Shown: piece by piece, positions 35,070 through 44,327 of the stretch
Position numbering within the stretch: position 1 is the first letter of the stretch
Layout: each line of letters begins with the position of its first letter
Assembly (NCBI RefSeq): GCF_011067745.1
Contig: NZ_JAAMPJ010000004.1
Location: 310,001 to 374,000, forward strand
Direction: 5' to 3'
Length of the DNA stretch: 64,000 nucleotides
From: Lentzea alba
GTDB taxonomy: Bacteria; Actinomycetota; Actinomycetes; Mycobacteriales; Pseudonocardiaceae
The notes under the pieces: model-generated
Told to the model about the DNA's origin: nothing
The model's input: only the letters and a program-made list of their open reading frames with translations
The model's database searches: none
Made by a program: the position numbers and the translations under genes

Positions 35070-36419
35070 CTATAGGTGGTACGCGTACTCGGTGAACTCC
35101 CAGTCGGTCACGAACCGCTGGAACCGGGCCACCTCCTCCCACTTGAAGTCCACATAGGACCGCACGAAGTCCTTGCCCAGCACCTCGACCATCGCCGTGT
35201 CCTCCTCCAGATAGGCGAGTGCGTCGGGCAGCGTGGCGGGCAGGGTCGGGGCCTTCGACGGGTCGTAGCCGTACCCGGCGGACGGCCGCGGCGGCTCGAT
35301 CCGGTCGCGAATGCCCAGGTAGGTGGCCGCGATGAGGCCGGCGATGCCGAGGTAGGGGTTGGCGCTCGCGTCACCGAGCCGCAGTTCGAGGCGGGTCGTC
35401 TCGCCGCGTTCGGCCGGCACCCGGAGCATCGCGCTGCGGTTGTCGAGGCCCCAGTCGATCAACCACGGCGCGAGCGAGTCCGGACCGAACCGCTTGTAGG
35501 AGTTGACCGTCGGGTTGAGCAGCGCGGCAAGTGCCGGGGCGTGCTTGAGGATGCCGCCGATGGCCCAGCGCGCCTCGTCGGACAGGCCGTGCGAGGTGCC
35601 CGCCGCCTGGAAGGCGTTGCGGCCGTCCTTCTCGTGGCAGGAGAGGTGCAGGTGGAACCCGCTGCCGCCGCCGTCGTTGAACGGCTTGGCCATGAACGTG
35701 GCCAGGCGGCCCTCCCGGCGCGCGAGCTCCTTGACCGACGACTTGAACCGGAACGCGCGATCGGCGGCGTCCATGGCGGGCGAATGGACGAGGTTGATTT
35801 CGAACTGCCCGCCCGCGTACTCGTGGTTGCCGCCGGTCGTCTGCAGGCCCGCCGAGCTGAGTGTGCGAAGAGTTCTCAACAGATGACCGTCTGAATCGCC
35901 CCGGCGGCCGGTCGCGTACACGTTGCCCGGCTCATCGCAGTAAGGCCGCCACCCGTTCGGGCGATCTTCGTCCGGTTCGCAGAGAAAATATTCCAACTCG
36001 GGACCGACCACCGGGGACAGGCCGGTCGTGGAGAATATTTCCAGGGCCCGGCGCAGCACCTGCCTCGGCGATTCGTCGACGGGTCTTTCGTCGGCGGGGC
36101 TGACGGCGTCGCCGATGCACCACGCCACACCCGGCTCCCACGGGATCGGGAGCAGCGTGTCGAGGTCCGGGACCACGATCACGTCGGGTAAACCGGCGTC
36201 GAGCACACCCCCGTTCTCGGTGGTCTTGCCGCCCGGTGTGGTGCTGTAGACAGCGCGGCAGAACGACAGCCCGCGCTGTGTAACCGCTGGTAGATGCTGT
36301 ACGAGGACGTCACGACCCCGGTCCGTGCCCAGCAGGTCGGGGAAGACGACGCGCACGACGTCGATACCGTCCTCGCCGAGCCTCGACGCGAGTTCCCGTG
36401 TCACCTGTTCACCGACCAC
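35070..36419 (-). CDS. Glutamine-synthetase-like enzyme (gamma-glutamyl polyamine/amine type)
   Basis: A 449-residue GS-fold protein. Catalytic-domain marks: VGPELEYFL (Mg ligands), QFEINLVHS, GSGFHLHLS, NPTVNSYKRFGP and RLELRLGDASANPYL. The adenylylation loop and the N-terminal features of GlnA are not matched, fitting the GlnA3/GlnA4 group, which in Streptomyces ligates glutamate to polyamines or ethanolamine. Divergent from a MarR-type regulator. Nitrogen assimilation proper is less likely. Confidence 0.85.
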   Translation of the reverse strand: MVGEQVTRELASRLGEDGIDVVRVVFPDLLGTDRGRDVLVQHLPAVTQRGLSFCRAVYSTTPGGKTTENGGVLDAGLPDVIVVPDLDTLLPIPWEPGVAWCIGDAVSPADERPVDESPRQVLRRALEIFSTTGLSPVVGPELEYFLCEPDEDRPNGWRPYCDEPGNVYATGRRGDSDGHLLRTLRTLSSAGLQTTGGNHEYAGGQFEINLVHSPAMDAADRAFRFKSSVKELARREGRLATFMAKPFNDGGGSGFHLHLSCHEKDGRNAFQAAGTSHGLSDEARWAIGGILKHAPALAALLNPTVNSYKRFGPDSLAPWLIDWGLDNRSAMLRVPAERGETTRLELRLGDASANPYLGIAGLIAATYLGIRDRIEPPRPSAGYGYDPSKAPTLPATLPDALAYLEEDTAMVEVLGKDFVRSYVDFKWEEVARFQRFVTDWEFTEYAYHL

Positions 36420-36719
36420 GTCGAACTACCTTTCCGGCACAGTGTGTCGCTGGCGCGGAGGGGATAACGTTGAGGGGCAAACGCTATCGACCCGTCCGTG
36501 GAGCAAAGACCACGATCGGTCTCAGTGGGTGCTCCGCACTCATCGTCCACCACGGGGCAACAGTCCGTAACTGGACGGGTGACTACCGTCACGAGATCAT
36601 GCACGATGTGGGATCGTGATCAAAGTGGTTGCGGACCACTCGCGTCACACCACAGACATAGTTCGGAACCGCAAGTATTGTGCCGGGAACACCTGAGCTC
36701 GAGCACGGGAGACTTTGAG
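36420..36719. promoter_or_regulatory. Divergent control region of the GS-like and MarR genes
   Basis: The 300-nt gap holds several inverted repeats: GTGAC-tacc-GTCAC (36579-36592) preceded by GTAAC (36567-36571), a spacing somewhat like a GlnR site; GATCA..TGATC around 36595-36621; and the perfect GTGGT-tgcgg-ACCAC (36625-36639), a candidate MarR operator. TATTGT (about 36677-36682) could be the -10 for the MarR gene. Confidence 0.4.
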
Positions 36720-37295
36720 TTGTCTGGTCACCACACGATTGCCGAGACCGAGAAAGCCGTACAGGCCAAACTCGGTGCGGTGCCGCTGCATCGCGAGCAG
36801 ATGGCGGCGGTGTCGAACATCCACCGCGCCGCCACCGCGATCCGCCAGCACCTCGAGAACTCGGTGCTGCGCACCAGCGATCTGACCTGGACCGGCTTCG
36901 TCGTGCTCTGGGTCGTGTGGATCTGGGGCGAGATGGAGACGCGTTACGTGGCCGAGGAGGCCGGGATCTCCAAGGGCACCCTGACGGGCGTCGCGAAGAC
37001 GCTGCAGTCACGGGGCCTGCTGGAACGTCTCGGGCACCCGACCGACGGGCGGCTGGCGGTGCTGCGGCTCACCCCTGAGGGTGAAGAGCTGATGGCGGAC
37101 CTCTTCCCCAAGTTCAACGAGGAAGAAGTCTTCGTCTCCGACCCGCTGGAGTCCTCCGAGGCCCAGTCGCTGGCCGAGATGCTGCGCCGCATGGTGACGC
37201 ACCTCGAGGCCAACGGCGAGCAGCGGCGGCTCGATCTGCGCGGCGACACGCCCTTGCCACCGCGCCGGTCCGGGCGGCGGGCCAAGCACGGCTGA
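36720..37295 (+). CDS. MarR-family transcriptional regulator (TTG start)
   Basis: A 191-residue winged-helix regulator. Core HTH about 75-120: ETRYVAEEAGISKGTLTGVAKTLQSRGLLER, seen in parts as VAEEAGISKGTLTGV and SRGLLERLGHPTDGR, the wing. The TTG at 36720 follows GGGAGA at seven bases; no ATG or GTG gives a full-length N-terminus. It is divergent from the GS-like gene and is the obvious candidate to control it, perhaps in response to an amine. Basic C-terminus (PPRRSGRRAK). Confidence 0.85.
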   Translation: MSGHHTIAETEKAVQAKLGAVPLHREQMAAVSNIHRAATAIRQHLENSVLRTSDLTWTGFVVLWVVWIWGEMETRYVAEEAGISKGTLTGVAKTLQSRGLLERLGHPTDGRLAVLRLTPEGEELMADLFPKFNEEEVFVSDPLESSEAQSLAEMLRRMVTHLEANGEQRRLDLRGDTPLPPRRSGRRAKHG

Positions 37296-37301
37296 TGTGG
37301 A

Positions 37302-37368
37302 CGCCTGAAGGGCGACTCACCTGGCCGGGGAATCACCGCCCCGACTTGGTGAGTCGCCCACTTCGGCG
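37302..37368. terminator. Hairpin terminator between convergent genes
   Basis: GGGCGACTCACC (37310-37321) pairs with GGTGAGTCGCCC (37348-37359); the stem extends outward through cgcctgaa/cttcggcg with one bulge, and an inner CGGGG/CCCCG stem fills the loop. It lies between the MarR stop and the convergent decarboxylase end. Confidence 0.75.
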
Positions 37369-37406
37369 TTCTCGGGTTCCAGTTTCAACTTTTCACAGCA
37401 CGTTTT

Positions 37407-38765
37407 TCACAGCAGGCTGAGCACCCGCGCGTGCAGGGTGTCGAGGTAGTCCTCGGACTCCGGCTTCATCAGCACGCTGCGCAGCACCCGCGCTCCGTCC
37501 ACATCGGCCGCCACCTCGGGGTGCCGGGCCGCGAACGCCGGCGCGGACGCCCGTGCCACGCTCAGGAACACCGGGTCGACCGGCGCGTTCATGCCCGCCT
37601 CCATGACCCGGTGGGAGGCAGCGTCCACAGCCGACAGGGTGAGCGGGTCGGTCCGCGGGAAGTAGGTCACGATGTCCAGCTCGGGCTCCTGGTAGAGCTC
37701 GAGCTCCGCCGACTCCCCGATGATCGACGCCCACCGGACGGCCGCCCGCCGACCGGCCGCCAGCACCTCGCCCAGGCCGTCGCGGGTCAGCGGCAGCAGT
37801 CGCAGCGTGAGCCACAGTCCGGCGGCCGCGGCGCCGGCGCGGGAGCACTCCAGGCTGATCTCGCCCAGGTGCAGCTCGTCGGACGTGAAGTACGTGTAGG
37901 GGGAGTCGTGCAGGTAGAAGCGGCCCACGGACGGGTCGCGGAACAGCACGGCGCCACAGCCGTACGGCTGTAGGCCGTGCTTGTGCGGGTCCACCACCAC
38001 GGAGTCGCACGAGCCGATGGCCTCCCACGGTTCCGGAGCCAGGTCCGTGCCCGCGAGCAACGTGAAGAAGCCGCCGTACGCGGCGTCTACATGCACCCGT
38101 GCGTCGTACCGCCGTGCGATGTCCAGCACGAGATGCACCGGTTCGATGGCACCCAACGCGGTGGTTCCCGGGGTCACCACGACCGTGCCGACCTTGCCGG
38201 TCTTCAGAAGCTCTTCGAGGGCGTCCAGATCCACGCGCCCACGACCGTCCACGGGCACCGGGTGCCCCTCGATGCCGAGCACGCCGCACATGCGTGCGTG
38301 CGTGTAGTGCGCCTCGGAGGAGTAGGCGACACCGCGAGAGGGATGCAGCGAACGGGCGACGAACAACGCCTCCAGGTTGGCGATCGTGCCGCTGGAGGTC
38401 AGGTGGCCGAGGTGCTCGTCGCCGTAGCCGAACATGTGCGCCAGCCCGGAGACGACCTCGCGTTCCATCGCCGCGGTCGCGGGGCCGCCGTCCAGGGCGT
38501 GGTTGTTCGGGTTGATCAGCATCGCGGACAGGTAGCCCACGACGGCCGCCGGGTGTGGCGGCTTGAGCATCTGACCCGCGTAGCGCGGGTGGAAGAACGG
38601 GTAGTTGTCGCGCAGGCGGTCCTGCAGCTCGGCCAGCGCCGAGCCGAAGACCGCCGGGTCGACCTGCAGGGACGAGTGGGGCGGGTAGGAGCCGTAGTCG
38701 GCGGTCCACTTCTCGTGGTTGGCCAGCGCCTCGTTGAGCCAGTGCTGAAGATCCACCGCACACAC
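37407..38765 (-). CDS. PLP-dependent group II decarboxylase
   Basis: A 452-residue fold-type I enzyme of the aromatic/glutamate decarboxylase group. Lys262 in DPHKHGLQPYG binds PLP; Asp227 in HVDAAYGG contacts the ring; SSGTIANLEAL (124-134) is the phosphate-binding region. The family decarboxylates amino acids such as tyrosine, DOPA, glutamate or aspartate; the acceptor here is not determined. GTG start. Upstream is the GH95-like gene on the same strand, 40 bases away, but no metabolic link is visible. Confidence 0.87.
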   Translation of the reverse strand: MCAVDLQHWLNEALANHEKWTADYGSYPPHSSLQVDPAVFGSALAELQDRLRDNYPFFHPRYAGQMLKPPHPAAVVGYLSAMLINPNNHALDGGPATAAMEREVVSGLAHMFGYGDEHLGHLTSSGTIANLEALFVARSLHPSRGVAYSSEAHYTHARMCGVLGIEGHPVPVDGRGRVDLDALEELLKTGKVGTVVVTPGTTALGAIEPVHLVLDIARRYDARVHVDAAYGGFFTLLAGTDLAPEPWEAIGSCDSVVVDPHKHGLQPYGCGAVLFRDPSVGRFYLHDSPYTYFTSDELHLGEISLECSRAGAAAAGLWLTLRLLPLTRDGLGEVLAAGRRAAVRWASIIGESAELELYQEPELDIVTYFPRTDPLTLSAVDAASHRVMEAGMNAPVDPVFLSVARASAPAFAARHPEVAADVDGARVLRSVLMKPESEDYLDTLHARVLSLL

Positions 38766-38805
38766 CCCACTCGTCCGTGCAAACCCGAATGTTCGAATTT
38801 GTACG

Positions 38806-41055
38806 TTACGGCAGACCCCAGCGCGGCGACGAGCCGTTGGCGTTCACATCGCGTGGTGAGACGTCAGGCCGTGTGCCCCGACGCGAGACAACGGCCGTCT
38901 GGCCTCGGCGAAGCGGGATTTCGACGGCCGAGCCGTGCGTCTTGTAGTTCAACCGGCGGCCCCAGCTGTCCCGCACGTCGATCTCGCCGGTGATGCCGTG
39001 GTCGAGGACCAGCGGCGAACCGGCCTCCGAATGCACCTGGACCCAGTCGGTGCGTCCGTTGGAACGTGAAGCGTCCACGAGGAACGCGCCTTGCGTGCGC
39101 AACGACGAGATGGACGCATCAGCCCAAGTGGACGAAACAGAGGGGAAGACTCGCACGACGTCGTTGTGCGACTGGACCATCATCTCCAGCACGGCCTGGC
39201 CGGACATCAGCGGCGACTCGATGGCGAGGTTGCCGCCCTCGCGGTAGAAGGTGTTCTCGGTCAGCACCGCGTTCGAGCCGACCGGCTTGCGGTCCAGGAA
39301 GTGGCGCAGGAACGCCAGCGCTTCCTCGGGACGACCCATCGCCGACGCCATCGCGGACGCCGCGCCGTAGCTGTAGCCGGCCCACAACTGCTGCCGCGAC
39401 ACCCAGTGGTCAAACGTGCGGTTGATCAGGTCGCGGTGCTCCGGCAGGTCGTAGGTGAGTTCGCGCAACGGGTAGAACCACAACATGTGCGAAAAGTGGC
39501 GGTGCGAGTCGTTCAGCGACACGTCCTTGCCGATCAGCACGCCGTTCGGGCCCTGGTGGTACGGCACGAGCCGGTTGAAGATGTCGCGCCAACGCGCGTT
39601 CTCCTCAATGGACAGCAACGTGCGCACGCCCCAGCGGATCAGTGACAGGTCGTACGTCGTGTCCGTGGCGTTCGCGTACTCCGGCGAACGCGTCTCGGGC
39701 AGGTGCAGCTTGCCGTCGGCGCCCTCGACGAGGAACCGCGCGTAGTAGTTCACCGCCTTGGTGAGGATCGGGAACAGCACGTCGGAAAGGATCTTCTTGT
39801 CCATCGTGTGCCGGTAGCCCAGCCACACGTTGTGGCACGCCCACAGAAGATTGCCCGTATGGTCGTTCGGCGCCACGCCGGGCACGCCGCAGTAGCGCGG
39901 ACCGGAGCGCAGCGTGCGGTCGCCGGGGTGGCAGATCGCGTAGGAGTTGCCGTCGCGGTAGGCCGGGTTCACGTTCAGTTCGAGGTGGTGCTCGAACCGC
40001 TTCAACGTCGTGGTCACCGCGTCGAGCTCGTGGTGGTTCGAGCCGTTGATCAGCGGATACGAGATCTGGACGTTGAGGTTCCACCACACGGCCGTCCAGC
40101 TGTTGCCCTGCTCGGGGAACCACGGCCCCCACTCCGAGATGACGGGCGCGTCGGCACGAGTGGCAGCGGCCATCTTGTAGAGCTGCAACCAGTAGAAACG
40201 CTGCACGAGCTTGTCCGGCACAGAGACCAGCGACTTCGTGAAATAGGCGTTCCACCAGCGACGGTGCTGCAGCGCCAGCACCTCGAACGGGATCGACAAC
40301 GCCTGACGCACCTCACGGATCGCGTCGGACGTGTGCGTGTCCGCGGGGTGTGTGTACGCCACGTGTGCCGCGAAACGGCCGTTGCGGGTCTGCCAGGCCG
40401 TTGTGTAGCCACCGCCCGCGTGCAGCGGCTGTGCGGCGTAGGAAACCCCGTTGGCCGTGCCCAGGGTCGCGTCGGGGTTGGCCGTGTACTCCGGTGGTTT
40501 GCGGATCGTGCGGGTGGTCGCGGACTGCAGCGGTTGAAAACCCCAGGTCACTTCGCCCTTCACGGTCGCGAGGAACGTGCTGCGCGTGTTGTGCACGAGC
40601 ATCGTGAAGCCGGCGCTGCCCTGAGTGGTGGTCACCGTGCCGGTGAGCTCGGCGTTCCACAGGTCCAGCGTCCAGTCGACGGCGGTGATCGCGCCCGCGA
40701 ACTGGAGCGTGAGGTACCCGATCGGCAGCCTGGACAGGCCGACCGCGGCCTCCCAGTGTTCGCGCTGGTCCTGCACCTCGGAGTGGCTGAGCATGAGCTT
40801 CAGCTCGTTCGGGGTGCGGCCCGCGTAGACCTGGACGCCGAGGAAGCCGTTGGCGAGGAACGGGCTGTCGCCCCAGTTCTGCGGCAGCCGCTTCCACTCC
40901 ATGCGGGCGTCGCGGACAACGTCCCGGTGCACGTTGCGACCCGATGTTTGCACTTGATCAGGAGCGGCGATGGCCGTACCGCCTCCGCCGAGCGCGGAAG
41001 CGCCTACGGCCGCGCCTGTGCCGTACAGAAAGGTTCTACGCGACAGCTCTGTCAC
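38806..41055 (-). CDS. Tat-exported GH95-like glycosidase
   Basis: A 749-residue secreted enzyme. Twin-arginine signal LSRRTFLYGTG followed by a hydrophobic segment and a cleavage area near AIAAPD. The central (alpha/alpha)6 domain has blocks like the GH95 alpha-L-fucosidase family: GNSWTAVWWNLNVQISYPL (19 residues), NDSHRHFSHMLWFYP and GYSYGAASAMA. The N-terminal beta domain contains NANGFLGVQVYAG-like strands (seen as LANGFLGVQVYAG). Substrate is probably an alpha-L-fucoside or galactoside. GTG start with GGAGGGA upstream. Confidence 0.8.
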   Translation of the reverse strand: MTELSRRTFLYGTGAAVGASALGGGGTAIAAPDQVQTSGRNVHRDVVRDARMEWKRLPQNWGDSPFLANGFLGVQVYAGRTPNELKLMLSHSEVQDQREHWEAAVGLSRLPIGYLTLQFAGAITAVDWTLDLWNAELTGTVTTTQGSAGFTMLVHNTRSTFLATVKGEVTWGFQPLQSATTRTIRKPPEYTANPDATLGTANGVSYAAQPLHAGGGYTTAWQTRNGRFAAHVAYTHPADTHTSDAIREVRQALSIPFEVLALQHRRWWNAYFTKSLVSVPDKLVQRFYWLQLYKMAAATRADAPVISEWGPWFPEQGNSWTAVWWNLNVQISYPLINGSNHHELDAVTTTLKRFEHHLELNVNPAYRDGNSYAICHPGDRTLRSGPRYCGVPGVAPNDHTGNLLWACHNVWLGYRHTMDKKILSDVLFPILTKAVNYYARFLVEGADGKLHLPETRSPEYANATDTTYDLSLIRWGVRTLLSIEENARWRDIFNRLVPYHQGPNGVLIGKDVSLNDSHRHFSHMLWFYPLRELTYDLPEHRDLINRTFDHWVSRQQLWAGYSYGAASAMASAMGRPEEALAFLRHFLDRKPVGSNAVLTENTFYREGGNLAIESPLMSGQAVLEMMVQSHNDVVRVFPSVSSTWADASISSLRTQGAFLVDASRSNGRTDWVQVHSEAGSPLVLDHGITGEIDVRDSWGRRLNYKTHGSAVEIPLRRGQTAVVSRRGTRPDVSPRDVNANGSSPRWGLP

Positions 41056-41116
41056 TGTTCGTCCCTCCGTGCCGTGGCGGCGGCGGAACGGATCTTACGC
41101 AGAATTCATCGGATGA

Positions 41117-41845
41117 CTAGGGCAGCTCGAACCCGGCGTCGGTCAGCGCGGCACGCGCCTGTTCGCTGAAGACGAAGTTGTAGAACTTCAGCGACTCGGG
41201 CGAACCGGACACGACGGCGACCGGGAAGTCGAGGTCCGCCGGGGCGGGCTCGTCCTGCACGGCGATGCGGAGTGGGACGGAGGTGAGCTTCGGGTTGGTC
41301 CTGACGTCCGTCGCGTAGACGATCGCGGCGCCCACCTCACCGGCCGCCAGCTTGGCGAGGGTGTCCCGGACGTCCTGCCCGACCGCTTTCGGAGTCGGCA
41401 CGACGCTGTCGCGGAAGGCGTTGAACGCCGCTGCTTTGAGCTTCTGCCTGGCCGCGTCGCCGCACGGTTCCTCCTCGGCGCACATCGCGTACGGGACGGC
41501 GGCGAGGTCCGTCATCGTCGTGACGCCCTTCCCGCCCCTGCCCTGCCACTGCGCCACGACCAGCTGGTTGCGGGCGAACACCTTCGACGGGAGCTTCATG
41601 GCTCCCTGGCCCGCTGACGCGAACACGTCGACGTGCGCGCCGAGCTGCTTTTGCAGCGCGGAGCTGGCGCCGAAGAGGAACTTCACCCGGATGCCCTGTG
41701 AGGCCTCGAAGTCGGTGCCGATCTTCGTGAACGTCTCGGTGAGCGCCGAGTCCGCGTACACGGTGATCGTCGGCTTCTCGGGCTGCGGTGCGGGCGAGCA
41801 GGCCGCCACCAGTGCGGCCAAAAGCATCAATGTGCTGCGTTTCAT
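41117..41845 (-). CDS. modA: Molybdate-binding lipoprotein ModA (orphan)
   Basis: A 242-residue periplasmic-binding-type lipoprotein. Lipobox LVAAC with Cys16 after an N-terminal hydrophobic stretch; then TVYADSALTETF, FLFGASSALQKQL (oxyanion-binding Ser residues), VDVFASAG and VGAAIVYATDVR, all typical of ModA. It captures molybdate/tungstate for an ABC importer, but no modB or modC is present beside it. The ATG at 41845 follows GGGGG at good distance; the longer open frame lacks one. Confidence 0.87.
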   Translation of the reverse strand: MKRSTLMLLAALVAACSPAPQPEKPTITVYADSALTETFTKIGTDFEASQGIRVKFLFGASSALQKQLGAHVDVFASAGQGAMKLPSKVFARNQLVVAQWQGRGGKGVTTMTDLAAVPYAMCAEEEPCGDAARQKLKAAAFNAFRDSVVPTPKAVGQDVRDTLAKLAAGEVGAAIVYATDVRTNPKLTSVPLRIAVQDEPAPADLDFPVAVVSGSPESLKFYNFVFSEQARAALTDAGFELP

Positions 41846-41962
41846 GAACTTCAACCCCCAGGTCGCCGAACAAAGTAGCAGCTGTGACACAAATCGTTGT
41901 TGCACACGTCTGGCCGTAGCGGGGTGGTGGCAATTAGCGTGCCGGGTATGTCACCTGTTGCC

Positions 41963-42634
41963 ATGCACATGAGCGACGGTCTGCTGAACGCGCCGGTCTC
42001 GGTTGCCTTCCTCGTCATCGCGGCGGCGGGCGTCGGCTTCGCGCTGATCAAGGCCCGGGCGGACCTCGACGACCGCACCGCTCCGATGGCGGGCCTGGTG
42101 GCCACGTTCATCTTCGCCGTCCAGATGATCAACTTCCCGATCCTGCCCGGCGCCTCGGGCCACCTGCTCGGCGGCGCGCTCGCGGCGATCCTGGTCGGCC
42201 CGTACGTCGGCGCGCTGTGCGTGACGATCGTGCTGGTGGTGCAGGCGCTGCTGTTCGCGGACGGCGGGCTCACGGCACTCGGCGCCAACGTCACGAACAT
42301 GGCGCTGATCGGCACCGCGACCGGGTTCTTCGTCGCGCTCGCCCTGCGCAAGCTCGCCGAACGGGGCAAGGGCGGGCTGGCCGCGGTCGCGTTCGTCTCC
42401 GCGTTCGTCAACACCGTGGTCGCCGCGACCGGCTTCATCGTCGAGTACGCGATCGGCGGCGTCGGTGGCGTGGAGATCGGCAAGGTCGCGCTGCTGATGT
42501 GGGGCCTGCACGCGTTGATCGGGATCGGTGAGGGCCTGATCACCGCGGTCACCGTCACGTCGGTCGCCTCGATCCGGCCCGACCTCGTCTACCTGCTGCG
42601 CGGGAACAAGAAGCCGTTGGAGGTCCGGTCGTGA
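41963..42634 (+). CDS. cbiM: Cobalt ECF transporter substrate-specific component CbiM
   Basis: A 223-residue membrane protein. The start at 41963 gives Met-His-Met-Ser-Asp-Gly; in CbiM/NikM the N-terminal Met1-His2 coordinates the metal, so this start is preferred over the ATG at 41948. Seven hydrophobic segments with GASGHLLGGALAAILVGPY (His ligand) and ALGANVTNMALIG are typical. With CbiN and CbiQO it takes up Co2+ (Ni2+ less likely). Its stop overlaps cbiN by 4 nt (GTGA). Confidence 0.92.
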   Translation: MHMSDGLLNAPVSVAFLVIAAAGVGFALIKARADLDDRTAPMAGLVATFIFAVQMINFPILPGASGHLLGGALAAILVGPYVGALCVTIVLVVQALLFADGGLTALGANVTNMALIGTATGFFVALALRKLAERGKGGLAAVAFVSAFVNTVVAATGFIVEYAIGGVGGVEIGKVALLMWGLHALIGIGEGLITAVTVTSVASIRPDLVYLLRGNKKPLEVRS

Positions 42635-42915
42635 AGAAGTTCTTCATCGGGTTCGCTGTCGTCTCGCTGCTGATCGCGGGCGTCCTGTCGTACTTCGCGT
42701 CCGGCTCCCCGGACGGCCTGGACAAGACGGTCGAGGACACCGGAATCGCCGAGCACGCGCAGGAACACCCGTTCTCGGGCAGTACGTTCGCCGACTACGC
42801 GCTCGGCGGTGACGACAAGTTCACCGGTCTCGCCGGCGTGCTCGGCGTGGTCGTCGTGCTGGCCGTGTCGGTCGGCTTGTTCTGGTTGCTGCGCAAGAAG
42901 TCTGACGTCAAGTGA
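42631..42915 (+). CDS. cbiN: Cobalt transporter accessory protein CbiN
   Basis: A 94-residue protein with two transmembrane segments (about 5-23 and 66-86) and SPDGLDKTVED, the PDGLE motif of CbiN that loads metal into CbiM. The GTG start lies in a GTGA overlap with cbiM, and its own stop overlaps the next start in the same way, so the three genes form one transcript. Confidence 0.92.
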   Translation: MKKFFIGFAVVSLLIAGVLSYFASGSPDGLDKTVEDTGIAEHAQEHPFSGSTFADYALGGDDKFTGLAGVLGVVVVLAVSVGLFWLLRKKSDVK

Positions 42916-44327
42916 GCGGTAGCCACGACGTCCTGCACCACGCCGGCGACTCGCCGGTGCACCGTCTCGCACCCCACGTGAAGATCCTCGTGGCGTTCGG
43001 GGCGGTGCTGGGTGTCGTGGCGACCCCGCGCACGTGGTTCCCGCTGTTCGGCCTGTACCTGCTGCTGATCGTCGCGGTGTGGGCCGTCGCGCGCGTTCCC
43101 GCGCTGTGGTTCGTGAAGCGCGCGGTGATCGAGGTGCCGTTCGTGGTGCTGGCGTTCCTGCTGCCGATCTTCGGCACGGACCCGCGCACCGACTTCCTGG
43201 GCTTCTCGGTGTCCGTCGAGGGAACGCTTGCGGGCTGGAACATCCTGGCCAAGGGCACCCTGGGTGTCCTGGTCAGCCTCACCCTGGCGGCCACCACGGC
43301 GCCGGGGGAGCTGTTGCGGGGCTTGCAGGCGTTGCGCGTTCCGGCGCCGCTGATCATGATCGCCACGTTGATGCTCCGCTACGGCGAAGTCGTTGTGGGA
43401 GAAGCGAAACGCATGAGGGTCGCGCGCATCTCCCGTGGCGACGACCCCCGTTTCCTGTGGCAGGCGGGCGCCACCGCACGCGCGGTCGGCACACTGTTCA
43501 TCCGGTCCTACGAACGCGGAGAGAGGGTGCACCTCGCGATGGTGTCGCGCGGCTGGACGGGAAGCCCGGGAGGTTCGGCAGTGATCGTTCCGGAGACCCC
43601 GGCCGCACCCGCGCTGGAGGTCTCGAAGCTCGCCTTCGCCTACCCGGACGGCCACCAGGCGCTGTTCGGCGTCGACCTGCGCGTCGAGCACGGCGAACGG
43701 GTCGCGGTGCTCGGCCCGAACGGCGCCGGCAAGACCACGTTCGCCTTGCACCTCAACGGAGTTCACTCCGGCGGTTCCGGCACGGTCTCGATCGCCGGCC
43801 TCGAAGTCACCAAGCGCAACCTGCGCGAGATCCGCCGCCGGGTCGGGCTCGTCTTCCAGGATCCCGACGACCAGCTGTTCTGCCCGACCGTGCGCGAGGA
43901 CATCGCGTTCGGCCCGCAGAACTTCGGTCTGTCCGATGTGGACGAACGAGTCCGGAAGGCATTGCAGGCCGTCGGAATGGAGTCGGTGGCCGACCGCTCA
44001 CCGCTGCACCTCTCCGGCGGCCAGCGCCGCCGCGTCGCGCTGGCGTCGGTGCTGGCCTGCGATCCGGAGATCCTGGTGCTGGACGAACCCTCCGCGAACC
44101 TGGAGCCCGTCGCGCGCCGCGAGTTGGCGGAGCTGCTCTTGTCGTTGGGCCGCACCATGTTGATGGTCACGCACGACCTGCCGTTCGCGCTGCAGATCTG
44201 CCCCCGCAGCGTGCTGATCGACGACGGCGTGGTCGTCGCGGACGGACCGACCCGCGAGATCCTCGCCGACACCGCGCTGCTGGCGCGGCACCGCTTGGAA
44301 CTGCCCTACGGCTTCCGGCTGGACTGA
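42912..44327 (+). CDS. cbiQO: Fused CbiQ-CbiO cobalt transporter permease/ATPase
   Basis: A 471-residue fusion. Residues 1-220 are CbiQ, the coupling transmembrane protein (about five segments, coupling helix RMRVARISRGDDPRF). Residues about 232-471 are the CbiO ATPase: Walker A GPNGAGKTT, Q-loop VFQDPDDQLF, signature LSGGQRRR, Walker B ILVLDEPSA, switch VTHDL. The Q-loop text is characteristic of ECF ATPases. One CbiO domain per chain implies a dimer of ATPase domains contributed by two fusions or a single-ATPase complex. Overlaps the convergent TetR gene by 22 nt. Confidence 0.93.
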   Translation: MSGSHDVLHHAGDSPVHRLAPHVKILVAFGAVLGVVATPRTWFPLFGLYLLLIVAVWAVARVPALWFVKRAVIEVPFVVLAFLLPIFGTDPRTDFLGFSVSVEGTLAGWNILAKGTLGVLVSLTLAATTAPGELLRGLQALRVPAPLIMIATLMLRYGEVVVGEAKRMRVARISRGDDPRFLWQAGATARAVGTLFIRSYERGERVHLAMVSRGWTGSPGGSAVIVPETPAAPALEVSKLAFAYPDGHQALFGVDLRVEHGERVAVLGPNGAGKTTFALHLNGVHSGGSGTVSIAGLEVTKRNLREIRRRVGLVFQDPDDQLFCPTVREDIAFGPQNFGLSDVDERVRKALQAVGMESVADRSPLHLSGGQRRRVALASVLACDPEILVLDEPSANLEPVARRELAELLLSLGRTMLMVTHDLPFALQICPRSVLIDDGVVVADGPTREILADTALLARHRLELPYGFRLD

